Shown here in pieces: positions 38,556-46,884 of a DNA stretch of 64,000 nt. The notes under the pieces were generated by a model, which was given only the letters and a program-made list of their open reading frames with translations, was not told where the DNA came from and did not search any database. Within the stretch, counting starts at the first letter, position 1. Every line of letters begins with the position of its first letter. The translations under genes and the position numbers were made by a program. This DNA comes from Streptomyces varsoviensis (GTDB taxonomy: Bacteria; Actinomycetota; Actinomycetes; Streptomycetales; Streptomycetaceae), in contig NZ_JOBF01000003.1 of NCBI RefSeq assembly GCF_000718635.1, forward strand, positions 744,001 through 808,000. Reading direction: 5' to 3'.

Positions 38556-38924
38556 GTGCCGGGAATCCTGCAGTACGCGCACCGCGACGAGCCCTCCGGG
38601 CGCCCGGGCGAGGGCCCCGGCGGCTCCCCCCGCCGGAGGGCGTCCGACGCGGTGGGCGACGTCGTGCGCTGGGCGGTCTTCAGCTGTGCGCTGGTCCCCG
38701 TCGTACTGCTGGCGTGCGGCCGGTCGTTCGGCGGCGCGGCCGGCACGGCGGTCGGGCTCGCGGCCATCACCTGCGCCTGCCGGGGCCTGCTGCGCCGGGC
38801 CGAGCGGAACGCCGCCCGGTCGGCCGCCGAGCGCGTCGCCCCGCACCGCGGCCGCCATGGGCGTACGGGCGTGGGAGCGCACAGGGGCGGACGGCTCAGC
38901 GAGAGTGGTGCGCCGGCCGACTGA
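38556..38924 (+). CDS. Small membrane protein, unknown function
   Basis: A 122-residue protein with two likely membrane helices (VVRWAVFSCALVPVVLLACG and AAGTAVGLAAITCACRG) between a polar, Gly/Pro-rich N-terminus and an Arg-rich C-terminus. GTG 38556 has AGGGAG about 9 bases upstream. Genes of this size and topology commonly precede adpA in Streptomyces. No known domain is recognised. Confidence 0.65.
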   Translation: MPGILQYAHRDEPSGRPGEGPGGSPRRRASDAVGDVVRWAVFSCALVPVVLLACGRSFGGAAGTAVGLAAITCACRGLLRRAERNAARSAAERVAPHRGRHGRTGVGAHRGGRLSESGAPAD

Positions 38925-39292
38925 CGCACCGCCAGCTATGCGCCCGTTCCTTTTCAGCCAACTTCAGGCCGAAGCCCATCCCTTGGCGAACGGGGCCCCC
39001 AACAGCCGCTCGACCAGCAATGAAAGGACCGAGGAGAGCGGTTGCGGCCCTCTGGGATTGGGCATGGGCGAGAGGCGTACTTTTCAGCGGGGCCTGCAAG
39101 TGCAACGCTTCGTGATCGAACGCTTTACGCCAAGTTGCCATGTCGACATAGAGCCGGGTGGTGAACTGGTCACCGCGACCACATGCGACACAGTAGATTC
39201 GATCTTGGCCATGACCGGCGGGGGAACCGTTCAGGACCGAGGGGAAACGTGCAGGACCGAGAGGACTCGACCGCCGAGGGGGGCTTAGCGCC
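38925..39292 (+). promoter_or_regulatory. Long leader/regulatory region of adpA
   Basis: 368 bp without a gene upstream of adpA, a length expected because adpA is controlled by several regulators in studied species. A 10-bp perfect palindrome ATGTCGACAT lies at 39140-39149 and a possible -10 (TAGATT) at 39194-39199. A gamma-butyrolactone receptor box was looked for but not convincingly found. Confidence 0.5.
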
Positions 39293-40630
39293 ATGAGCCA
39301 GGACTCCACGACCGTACCGGAGACCACGCGCAAGCTCTCCGGACGCCGCCGCCGGGAGATCGTCGCTGTACTGCTCTTCAGCGGCGGCCCCATTTTCGAG
39401 AGCTCCATCCCGCTCTCCGTGTTCGGAATCGACCGCCAGGACGCGGGGGTTCCGCGCTACCGCCTGCTCGTCTGCGCGGGCGAAGATGTGCCATTGCGAA
39501 CGACCGGCGGACTGGAGCTGACAGCACCGTACGGCCTGGAGGCGCTCTCCAGGGCGGGCACCGTCGTCGTGCCCGCCTGGCGCTCCATCACCGGGCCACC
39601 ACCGACCGCGGCGCTCGACGCGCTGCGGCGCGCGCATGAGGAGGGCGCCCGGATCGTAGGGCTGTGCACGGGCGCTTTCGTACTGGCCGCGGCCGGCCTG
39701 CTCGACGGCCGGCCCGCGACCACCCACTGGATGTACGCGCCGACGCTCGCGAAGCGCTATCCATCCGTGCACGTCGACCCGCGCGAGCTGTTCGTCGACG
39801 ACGGCGACGTGCTCACGTCGGCGGGCACGGCCGCGGGCATCGACCTGTGCCTGCATATCGTCCGCAACGACCACGGCGCCGACGCCGCGGGGGCCCTGGC
39901 CCGCCGGCTCGTCGTGCCGCCGCGGCGCACCGGCGGTCAGGAGCGCTATCTCGATCGGTCTTTACCAGAGGAGATCGGCGCGGACCCGCTGGCCGAGGTC
40001 GTCGCGTGGGCGCTGGAGCACCTTCACGAGCAGTTCGACGTGGAGACGCTCGCCGCCCGCGCGTACATGAGCCGTCGCACCTTCGACCGGCGTTTCCGTA
40101 GCCTCACTGGGAGCGCTCCACTCCAGTGGCTGATCACCCAGCGGGTGCTCCAGGCGCAGCGGCTCCTGGAGACCTCGGACTACTCCGTGGACGAGGTGGC
40201 CGGGCGCTGCGGATTCCGCTCACCCGTGGCACTGCGCGGCCATTTCCGCAGGCAGCTAGGGTCTTCCCCGGCCGCCTACCGGGCCGCGTACCGGGCCCGC
40301 AGGCCGCAGGGCGGGCTGGCCGACCGGCCGGAGCGCGCGGATCGTACGGACCGTACGGATCGGGGGGACCGATCGGACCGTCCGGACCGCGGTGATCGCG
40401 GCGACCGTGGAGAGCGCGGCGATCGTGGGGAGCGCGGGGAACTGGTGGAGCAGCGGGCCGGGGAGGCCGCGTCCCTGCCGATGCGGCGGGCCGCCGTCGC
40501 CACCGCGCACGCCATCTCGGGGACGGCCACCGCGGCGCCCCCGGGCCCGGACCGCCCGGAACCGGGGAAGCCGGAGTCCGACCTCTACACCCCACGCCTG
40601 CCCGGCCAGCGGGAACGCCCCGTAGGGTGA
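39293..40630 (+). CDS. adpA: AdpA, AraC-family master regulator of development, with TTA codon
   Basis: A 445-residue global regulator of morphological and antibiotic development. Residues about 20-190 form the DJ-1/PfpI-like dimerisation domain (LLFSGGPIFESSIPLSVFG, GLCTGAFVLAAAGLLDG with Cys125). Residues about 230-330 form the two AraC helix-turn-helices (LAARAYMSRRTFDRRF, VDEVAGRCGFRS). Both are nearly letter-for-letter those of known AdpA proteins. Codon 224 at 39962-39964 is TTA, the leucine codon read only by bldA tRNA, at the conserved inter-domain site (DRSLPEE). The C-terminus carries an unusual Arg/Asp/Gly-rich tail (residues about 345-385). ornA follows at 40636. Confidence 0.97.
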   Translation: MSQDSTTVPETTRKLSGRRRREIVAVLLFSGGPIFESSIPLSVFGIDRQDAGVPRYRLLVCAGEDVPLRTTGGLELTAPYGLEALSRAGTVVVPAWRSITGPPPTAALDALRRAHEEGARIVGLCTGAFVLAAAGLLDGRPATTHWMYAPTLAKRYPSVHVDPRELFVDDGDVLTSAGTAAGIDLCLHIVRNDHGADAAGALARRLVVPPRRTGGQERYLDRSLPEEIGADPLAEVVAWALEHLHEQFDVETLAARAYMSRRTFDRRFRSLTGSAPLQWLITQRVLQAQRLLETSDYSVDEVAGRCGFRSPVALRGHFRRQLGSSPAAYRAAYRARRPQGGLADRPERADRTDRTDRGDRSDRPDRGDRGDRGERGDRGERGELVEQRAGEAASLPMRRAAVATAHAISGTATAAPPGPDRPEPGKPESDLYTPRLPGQRERPVG

Positions 40631-40635
40631 GACGC

Positions 40636-41244
40636 ATGAACGATCGCATGGTGTGGATCGACTGCGAGATGACCGGGCTCTCGCTGTCGGATGACGCGCT
40701 CATCGAGGTGGCCGCGCTGGTCACCGACTCCGAGCTGAACGTACTCGGCGACGGCGTGGACATCGTGATCCGCCCGCCGGCCGAGGCCCTGGTCACCATG
40801 CCCGAGGTGGTCCGGAGGATGCACACGTCCTCCGGGCTCCTCGCGGAGCTGGACGCCGGGACCACGCTGGAGGACGCGCAGCAGCAGGTCCTGGCGTACA
40901 TCCGCAAGCACGTCCCGGACGCGGGCAAGGCCCCGCTGTGCGGCAACTCCGTCGGCACGGACCGCGGCTTCCTGGCGCGCGACATGCCGGAGCTGGAGAG
41001 CTACCTGCACTACCGCATCGTCGACGTGTCGTCCGTGAAGGAGCTGGCCCGCCGCTGGTACCCCCGCGCGTACTTCAACAGCCCGGACAAGAACGGCAAC
41101 CACCGGGCCCTCGCCGACATCCGCGAATCCATCGCCGAACTCCGCTACTACCGCGAGGCGATCTTCGTCCCGCAGCCCGGCCCGGACTCCGACACCGCGA
41201 AGGCCATCGCGGCCAAGCACGTCCTGCCCGCCGAGCCCCAGTAA
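40636..41244 (+). CDS. ornA: Oligoribonuclease
   Basis: A 202-residue DEDDh 3'-5' exonuclease that degrades 2-5 nt RNA and the c-di-GMP product pGpG. The motifs are in order: Asp9 and Glu11 in VWIDCEMTGLS, CGNSVGTDRGFLARDMP with the second Asp, and NHRALADIRESI with the His and final Asp. The ATG at 40636 gives the standard N-terminus; an in-frame GTG at 40627 would add three residues. It follows adpA by 5 bp, the conserved Streptomyces order in which orn loss affects growth and development. tRNA-His follows. Confidence 0.95.
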   Translation: MNDRMVWIDCEMTGLSLSDDALIEVAALVTDSELNVLGDGVDIVIRPPAEALVTMPEVVRRMHTSSGLLAELDAGTTLEDAQQQVLAYIRKHVPDAGKAPLCGNSVGTDRGFLARDMPELESYLHYRIVDVSSVKELARRWYPRAYFNSPDKNGNHRALADIRESIAELRYYREAIFVPQPGPDSDTAKAIAAKHVLPAEPQ

Positions 41245-41362
41245 CCCCGCTCGCTCCCGGCCCACTCCCGGCCCCCTCCCGGTCCCGCCGAAAAGCCGGG
41301 AGCGAGCACCCCCGCAGACCCTGTACACTTTTCCTCGGCCGGTGCGAAAAGCGCCGGACATG

Positions 41363-41435
41363 GTGGGTATAGCTCAGCTGGCAGAGCACCTGGTTGTGGT
41401 CCAGGATGTCGCGGGTTCAAGTCCCGTTACTCACC
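41363..41435 (+). tRNA. tRNA-His (GTG)
   Basis: The acceptor arm GTGGGTA pairs with TACTCAC (one G-T pair), the anticodon loop reads TTGTGGT with anticodon GTG, and the T loop is GGTTCAAGT. A G at 41362 can supply the extra G-1 typical of tRNA-His. CCA is not encoded. Confidence 0.95.
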
Positions 41436-41445
41436 CTTAGATGAT

Positions 41446-41483
41446 CAAGGCCCTGACCTGCGGAAGCGCGGGTTGGGGCCTTG
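41446..41483 (+). terminator. Hairpin after tRNA-His
   Basis: CAAGGCCC (41446-41453) pairs with GGGCCTTG (41476-41483), with a further ACC/GGT inner stem, ten bases after the tRNA. Confidence 0.6.
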
Positions 41484-41561
41484 TTCGCGTTGGAGGGCGA
41501 GGCTCAGCGGGAACACGGCGGCTCGTACACCGTGGCGGCGGCCTGGCCGCTGGGGGGGAAC

Positions 41562-41987
41562 ATGGCCGTTTCAGGTTCCGAGCAGGAGCAGGTCGGCCGC
41601 GGCCAGCGGCTCGCCGAGCTTGCAGGGCATGCGCCCGCGCCCGCACCCGGTACGTACAACGGCGGGTGCTTCTGGATTCTGACCGGGCCGTGGGCGAGGT
41701 TGCTGAACCGTGTACGGGCTGACCCCGCGATCGCTCTTGTCGTGGACGCGTGTGATCTCGGTACGGGGATGGTGCGGCAGGTAATCGCTCGCGGGCAGGC
41801 GGAAGTTGTGCCGTTCGATGTGCCGCGCGGGCGGCGGAAGCTCAGTCGGTATCTCGGTGCGGACGATGCCGAATGGGACGAGCGTTTCCGGCATTACCTG
41901 CTTGATGACCCGGCTGTGTCGGGCGCCGTCTGGTTGCGGGTCCGTCCGGAGTCCCTTATTGCCAAGGATCTTAGTTACTCCGTTTGA
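41562..41987 (+). pseudogene. N-terminally truncated PPOX/F420-type flavin reductase fragment
   Basis: The 141 residues match the central and C-terminal part of pyridoxamine-5'-phosphate-oxidase-like (PPOX class) proteins: GGCFWILTGPWARLL, ADPAIALVVDACDLGTG, VRQVIARGQAEVVPF and the ending RVRPESLIAKDLSYSV. The usual first 50 or so residues, which form the start of the split barrel, are replaced by unrelated sequence (SGSEQEQVGRGQRLAE). ATG 41562 with GGGGGGAA is the only plausible start. The fragment directly follows tRNA-His, a common integration site, and is less GC-biased than its neighbours. It is probably a decayed remnant. Confidence 0.55.
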
Positions 41988-42502
41988 TGGGCTTCGCCGA
42001 CTCTCTTTACGGGGGGGCGACCGCGTCGTTGGTGCGGGAGTTGTCGCGATGGTGCGTGGGGCGGTATTGCCGGTGGGCGGTGCGGGCTCGTCTCGGACCC
42101 TTCGGGTCCACTGCGCCGGCGGCGGGAGGGGAGGGGGCCGGGCCGGGGGCGGTTCGCCGGCTGCGGCTCGGGAGCGGCCAGGGTTAGAGAAGGCTCGCTG
42201 CGCTTCGCCGCCGGCTGCTGCCGCGCAGTGGTCTCGGCCGGCCTTCGGATGCGGGGAGTGGTGGGCCCGGGCCTGTGATCCACGGCGGCCGGGAGTGGGG
42301 TGCGGCGCGCTGCGCTGCGCCTGGGGTGCCGCGTTCGGGGGAGGTTTCCGCCCTTGAGGTGAGGGGGGCCGGGTGGGGGAACTCGCCTTTGGCCGACCCG
42401 TGGGGCGTTATGCCCGGTATGTCTCGTTGAATAGGCAACGGGGGTGGATTACCGCCCGACTTCGCGTCCGGTATGGCGCTTTTGTCGGGCGGTAACCGCA
42501 CT
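41988..42502. other. Gene-free stretch in the tRNA-His-adjacent region
   Basis: About 515 bp without a supported gene. It contains a small GGACCC-TTC-GGGTCC hairpin at 42095-42109 and, at the right end, the terminator of the DUF4180 gene. Confidence 0.45.
42449..42495 (-). terminator. Inverted repeat after the DUF4180 gene
   Basis: TTACCGCCCGAC (42449-42460) and GTCGGGCGGTAA (42484-42495) are perfect 12-bp arms around 23 bp, starting 8 bp past the DUF4180 stop. The long loop is unusual for an intrinsic terminator. Confidence 0.5.
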
Positions 42503-42865
42503 TCACCTCTTGAGGCGCTCCGACAACTCCTCCGTGGTGGCCACGAACCACGTCTGCCGCCCCCGGTTGCATTCGCGGATGAAGTCGCGCAGGGCCGAAC
42601 TGGCCTCGGCGTGGGCGGAGATATCGCCCATCACTATGAGACCCACCCGGTAATTGACGAATTTCTGGACGATGTCGCCGGCTACGCGCGTGCTCAGTTG
42701 GAAGAAGGAGTCGTCGAATCGGGCCGCGGGGATGACGACCCATTGGGCGCCCTGATAAGAGGCATTGCCGATGAGGTCCAGGGCGTCGGCCTCGGCGGCG
42801 ATGGGGTCGCCATCGGGCTCGCACATCAGGACCGGGACATCGTGGATCGTCTGCAGAGTACTCAT
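42503..42865 (-). CDS. DUF4180 domain protein
   Basis: A 120-residue protein covering the whole DUF4180 domain: VPVLMCEPDGDPIAAEADALDL, then QGAQWVVIPAARFDDSFFQL, then VAGDIVQKFVNYRVGLIVMGD, then SSALRDFIRECNRGRQTWF. The domain is small, alpha/beta and of unknown function, found singly in many bacteria. The ATG at 42865 gives the standard length; GAGGA is farther upstream than ideal. It lies 61 bp after the class A beta-lactamase in the same direction, so it could share its transcript. Confidence 0.85.
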   Translation of the reverse strand: MSTLQTIHDVPVLMCEPDGDPIAAEADALDLIGNASYQGAQWVVIPAARFDDSFFQLSTRVAGDIVQKFVNYRVGLIVMGDISAHAEASSALRDFIRECNRGRQTWFVATTEELSERLKR

Positions 42866-42926
42866 GGCACGCGAGGCTAATTCCTCGGGCCGCATGTGGT
42901 CGACGGGGTTCCCGGGTCTGGCGGTA

Positions 42927-43883
42927 TCAGGTGAGGTGGTCGGCCACGAGCGCGGCCGTCCGCGCCACCAGCGGATTGTCCGTCGGACCCTTCGGGTCGT
43001 ATTTGGTGGAGAGTACCGAGAGCACCAGCGGGGAGCGCTTCGGGGGCCAGACGACGCCCACGTCATTCGCCACGCCGTACTGCGCGCCGCCGCCCGTCTT
43101 GTCGGCCAGGATCCAGTCGGCGGGCAGCCCGGCGCGGAACCGTTCGCCGTCGGTGGTGTTCGCCACCAGCCAGCCGGTCAGCCGCTTCCTGTCCTCGGAC
43201 GGAAGAGCCCGGCCCACGATGAGGCGGGCGAATGTCTTGCCGATGTCACCGGGAGTGGTGATATCCGTCTCGCGCCAGGGCTCCGCCGAGTTCAGCTCCG
43301 GTTCCCAGCGGTCGAGGCGGGTCGTCTTGTCCCCGATGGAGCGGCAGAAACGGGTGATCGCGGTCGGGCCGCCGAGTTCGCGGAGCAGGAGGTTGGCCGC
43401 TCCGTTGTCGCTCTCGCTGACCGCCGCGGCGCAGAGCTGCTCGACGGTCAGTCCGTTCGCGATGTTCTCCGGTTTTCCGGTGACCGGTGTGTAGCCCGAC
43501 TTCTTGACTATCTTCTCCGTGTAGCGGATGCGCTTGGCCAGGAATTCGCCATCGCGATCGAGATCGCGCAGCACCGCCGCGGCCGTGAGCACCTTGAACA
43601 CCGAGCACATCGGGAAGCGTTCGGCCGCCCGGTACGAGACCGTCGCCCCCGTCGCCGTGTCCAGCGCGTACACCCCCAGCCGCGCCTTGTACTCGGTCTC
43701 CAGCGCCCGTAGCTGTCGGGAAAGGTCCGCGCCGGACGGCCTGGCCGGGGTCCGGGTCGCGGCGTGCGCCCTGTCCGACCCGCCCGCGGCGGGCAGCAGG
43801 GTCGCCAGGGCCGTACCGGCAGCTACACCCAATAGGGTTCGGCGGGACGGTGCGGCTTCGGTGAGGCGCCCAATCGTCTGCAC
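42927..43883 (-). CDS. Class A serine beta-lactamase
   Basis: A 318-residue exported beta-lactamase. A Tat-type signal (SRRTLLGVAAGTALATLLP) precedes the catalytic domain, which has all class A motifs: Ser94-x-x-Lys97 in MCSVFKV, Ser158-Asp-Asn160 in SESDNGA, the general base Glu194 in EPELN (Ambler 166), and Lys262-Thr-Gly in ADKTGGG. It should hydrolyse penicillins outside the cell. GTG 43883 has GAGGAG 7 bases upstream. It lies about 100 bp after a PBP gene on the same strand, together forming a beta-lactam module next to a LysR regulator. Confidence 0.93.
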   Translation of the reverse strand: MQTIGRLTEAAPSRRTLLGVAAGTALATLLPAAGGSDRAHAATRTPARPSGADLSRQLRALETEYKARLGVYALDTATGATVSYRAAERFPMCSVFKVLTAAAVLRDLDRDGEFLAKRIRYTEKIVKKSGYTPVTGKPENIANGLTVEQLCAAAVSESDNGAANLLLRELGGPTAITRFCRSIGDKTTRLDRWEPELNSAEPWRETDITTPGDIGKTFARLIVGRALPSEDRKRLTGWLVANTTDGERFRAGLPADWILADKTGGGAQYGVANDVGVVWPPKRSPLVLSVLSTKYDPKGPTDNPLVARTAALVADHLT

Positions 43884-43984
43884 AGTTGTTCTCCTCGTTT
43901 CTTCCTTGTCGGCTACGTGCACGCGCGGCGGGGGTACGGGCATGGGGGCGTCGTACGGGCATCGGGGCGTCGTACGGCCGCCGC

Positions 43985-45661
43985 TCACGCCAGGTTGCGC
44001 AGGAAGCGGGCCGCCACGGGGCCCGCGTCCGAGCCGCCGGATCCGCCGTCCTCCAGGAGCACCGCCCAGGCCAGGTCGGACGAGCCCTGGTAGCCGATCA
44101 TCCACGCGTGGGTGCGCGGCGGGTTGTCGGTTCCGTACTCGGCGGTGCCCGTCTTGGCGTGCGGCAGGCCCGGCAGGTCCTTCAGCGCGTGGCCCGAGCC
44201 CGAGGTCACCGTCGCGCGCATCAGGTCGCGCAGGTCGGCGGCGACCTTCGGGTCGAGGTCGCGGGGGGCCCGGAACTTCTCGCGCACCGCGTCCGGAACC
44301 AGTACCGGCTGTTCGAACTTCCCGTTCTTCACGGTGGCCGCGATGGACGCCATCACCAGCGGCGACGCCTCCACCCGCCCCTGGCCGATAACGGCCCCGG
44401 CCTTGTCGTTGTCGCTGGTGTTGGCCGGAACACCGCCGTTGTACGTCTTGGCGCCCACGTCCCAGCCGCCCCCGATGCCGAACGCCTGGGCGGTGTCCCG
44501 CAGGGCGGTGTCGGAGAGCTTGCCGCGGGCGCCGACGAAGTAGGTGTTGCAGGACTGGGCGAAGGCGTCCTTGAACGTCGACCCCTCGGGCAGCACGAAC
44601 TGGTTCTGGTTCTCGAAGCGCTGGCCGTTCACATGCGCGAACTTCGGACACGGCGCGGCGTCCGCGGGCCGTACGCCCCGGTCGAGCAGCGCCGCCGTCG
44701 TGACGACCTTGAAGGTGGAACCGGGCGGGTAGCGCCCCTCCAGGGCGCGGTTCATGCCGCCGGGCTGGTTGGCCGCGGCGAGGATGTGGCCGTTGCGCGG
44801 GTCCACGGCGACGATCGCCGCCGTCTTCTTCACCCCCGACAGGGCGTCGGCCGCCGCACGCTGTACGCGCGGGTCGATGGTCGTCTTCACGGGGCGGCCC
44901 TCGGTGGACTTCTCGGCCGACAGCGTCCGTACGGCCTGCCCGCTGTTGCGGTCCGCCACCACGACCGCCTTGCTCGGGCCCTTGCCGCCGGACAGCCGCT
45001 CGTCGTAGTGGGCCTCCAGCCCCGAGACGCCCTTGCCGCTCTTGTCGTCCACCACCCCGACGAGCGAGGCTGCCTCCAGCTTTTTGCCTTTGCTGTCGAG
45101 AATGTCGGCCCTGGCGGCGTTCGTCAGCGCGAGCGTCTGCCCCGGCCGCATCTTCGGATGCACCATCGACGTGGAGAACTCCACCGCCCACTTGCCGGAC
45201 CGCTGGCGCACACGCGCCTCGGAGTCCCAGCCGTACGAGCCGACACCGGGTACGCGCATCTTCACCGTGAACGGAACGCGCACGTCCCCGTCGCCTTTGC
45301 GCTCACCGCGGCCGGCGGTGATCTCCGTGCTGGAGGGCTTGAGGTTCGTCATGACCGACGCGATCAGCGACTTGGCGCCGGCCGGGGTGTCCGTGTACGT
45401 ACCGGCCTGTTCGGCCTGGCCCTTCTCCCACGCCCCCAGGAACCCCTGAAGCCGTTCCCGCGCGGCGGTGACCTGCGGATCCGCGGCATCGTCGGACCCC
45501 AGCAGCCGGTAGCCGGCGTACCCGCCGCCCGCCAGCACCACGAGGGCGAGCCCGCCGAACGCCCACCGTCTGCCGCTCCCCCGGCCGCGCGCCCCGCGGC
45601 CCCTGCGGCCTCCTCGGTACGTCGCGCCCTCGTCGTACGGCGCGTCTTCCTGGTTCGGCAA
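43985..45661 (-). CDS. PBP2a-like class B penicillin-binding protein (transpeptidase)
   Basis: A 558-residue membrane-anchored D,D-transpeptidase that crosslinks peptidoglycan. An Arg/Gly-rich cytoplasmic tail is followed by one membrane helix (WAFGGLALVVLAGGGYAGY), an NTF2-like MecA_N domain (about 65-180), a dimerisation region and the transpeptidase domain. Active-site motifs are Ser315-x-x-Lys318 in YPPGSTFKVV, Ser370-Cys-Asn372 and Lys503-Thr-Gly in AKTGTAEYG. MecA_N-bearing PBPs are often poorly inhibited by penicillins. The TTG at 45661 is chosen for its AGGAGG site 6 bases upstream; no ATG or GTG nearby fits. Divergent from the LysR gene. Confidence 0.88.
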   Translation of the reverse strand: MPNQEDAPYDEGATYRGGRRGRGARGRGSGRRWAFGGLALVVLAGGGYAGYRLLGSDDAADPQVTAARERLQGFLGAWEKGQAEQAGTYTDTPAGAKSLIASVMTNLKPSSTEITAGRGERKGDGDVRVPFTVKMRVPGVGSYGWDSEARVRQRSGKWAVEFSTSMVHPKMRPGQTLALTNAARADILDSKGKKLEAASLVGVVDDKSGKGVSGLEAHYDERLSGGKGPSKAVVVADRNSGQAVRTLSAEKSTEGRPVKTTIDPRVQRAAADALSGVKKTAAIVAVDPRNGHILAAANQPGGMNRALEGRYPPGSTFKVVTTAALLDRGVRPADAAPCPKFAHVNGQRFENQNQFVLPEGSTFKDAFAQSCNTYFVGARGKLSDTALRDTAQAFGIGGGWDVGAKTYNGGVPANTSDNDKAGAVIGQGRVEASPLVMASIAATVKNGKFEQPVLVPDAVREKFRAPRDLDPKVAADLRDLMRATVTSGSGHALKDLPGLPHAKTGTAEYGTDNPPRTHAWMIGYQGSSDLAWAVLLEDGGSGGSDAGPVAARFLRNLA

Positions 45662-45694
45662 GGCGTCCTCCTGGGGGCCGGTTGGGGGGGATTT

Positions 45695-45746
45695 GTTCGC
45701 GGGGTGGGTTCGCGGGGTGGGTTCCGGGAGCGGGTTTGCAGGGCCG
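45695..45746. repeat. 13-bp tandem repeats in the LysR/PBP divergent region
   Basis: Two exact copies of GTTCGCGGGGTGG (45695-45720) are followed by two degenerate copies, all between the PBP and LysR starts. They may carry regulator sites or simply be a small expansion. Confidence 0.5.
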
Positions 45747-45909
45747 CCGCCTGGCGGCAGGTTGCCGTGCCGCCTGGCAGCCCTGCGGACAGTCGTCCGG
45801 GGGCGGCGGCATCGGGGCCAGTGAAGTCCGCGGCCGAGCGCCATGTCGAATACACTCTCGACCCCGACGCGATTCGATCTGGATATCTGCGCACGTCACA
45901 GGAGCCGCG

Positions 45910-46884
45910 TTGCTTACCGAACGACATTTGGAAATCTTTGTCGCCCTCGCGGAAGAGGAGCACTTCGGCACCGCCGCGCAGCGCGTCGGCATCACGCAAC
46001 CGCCTCTCTCGCAGGGACTGCGCCGGCTGGAGGCGATGCTCGGCGTCCGCCTCTTCGACCGCAACCGCGGCGTCACCCTCACCGACGAGGGGGCGCTCCT
46101 GCTGCCGCACGCGCGCCGGGCCCTGGCCGCGCTCACCGAGCTGCGGGAGGCCGGGGCCCGCGAGCGGGCCGACGGGCGCCGGCTCAGGCTGGGGCTGGCC
46201 CCCGAGGTGCCCGCGTGGGCCGCGGCGGCCGTGGCCGCCGCACCGGGCCGGGCCGGGGAACGGAGCCGCATCACCGTCGTCACCGCGCCGACCGCCACCC
46301 TGCTGTCCGAGACCGCCGCGGGCCGACTCGACCTCGCCGTGATCCGGCACCCCGCGGTGCTGCACGGTCTCTCCGCCGGGCGCGTCGTCCTCTTCCCCAC
46401 CTGGCTCCTCTCCCCCGCCGAGCCGGACGGGCGGGACGAGCACAGCGAGCGGGACGGTCTGGTCGGGTCGGGTGCCGCGGGTGCGGAAGCTCCCCCGGCT
46501 CGCGGCACACCCCGGCGGAACGCCCGGCGGCTGCCCGTCGCCGTACGGCCCCGCGAGGAGGCCCCGGCCGCGTACGACCTGTTCATCGACACCCTGGCCA
46601 GCCGCGGGCGCCGGGTGGAGACCGTCCCGGTCAGCGACGAACGCGCCGGGCTCGCGCTGGTCGCCGCGGGCCAGGCCGTCATGGTCACGGCCGACAACAC
46701 CCTGACCGCCGACGGCGTCGAACGCGTCCGGGCCACGGACCCGCCGCTGCCGTTGCGGCTGCGGGTGGTGTGGGGTGCCAGAGGGCCGGAGGGGGGAGCG
46801 ATCGCGCAGACGGCCCAGCTCCTGGTGGAGGCCCTGTCCTCGCAGGCCCGGGCGCTGACGGAGCCGCCGGTGGAGACCGCGTGA
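45910..46884 (+). CDS. LysR-type regulator of beta-lactam genes (BlaA/AmpR-like)
   Basis: A 324-residue LysR-family activator. The N-terminal winged helix is clear (LEIFVALAEEEHFGTAAQRVG, QPPLSQGLRRLE, DRNRGVTLTDEG), followed by the ligand-binding domain with a low-complexity insert at about 180-215. TTG 45910 is used because AGGAG lies 5 bases before it and it gives the normal LysR start. It is divergent from the PBP/beta-lactamase genes and overlaps the next gene (TGATG), encoding an SxxK enzyme. The layout recalls the blaA-blaB pair that controls blaL in S. cacaoi, so it likely senses beta-lactam stress. Confidence 0.85.
   Translation: MLTERHLEIFVALAEEEHFGTAAQRVGITQPPLSQGLRRLEAMLGVRLFDRNRGVTLTDEGALLLPHARRALAALTELREAGARERADGRRLRLGLAPEVPAWAAAAVAAAPGRAGERSRITVVTAPTATLLSETAAGRLDLAVIRHPAVLHGLSAGRVVLFPTWLLSPAEPDGRDEHSERDGLVGSGAAGAEAPPARGTPRRNARRLPVAVRPREEAPAAYDLFIDTLASRGRRVETVPVSDERAGLALVAAGQAVMVTADNTLTADGVERVRATDPPLPLRLRVVWGARGPEGGAIAQTAQLLVEALSSQARALTEPPVETA

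Noticed and set aside
38925..39292. Gamma-butyrolactone receptor (ARE) box or AdpA self-binding sites upstream of adpA
   Set aside because: Several partial matches were inspected (for example TGGCGAACGG) but each breaks a required position.
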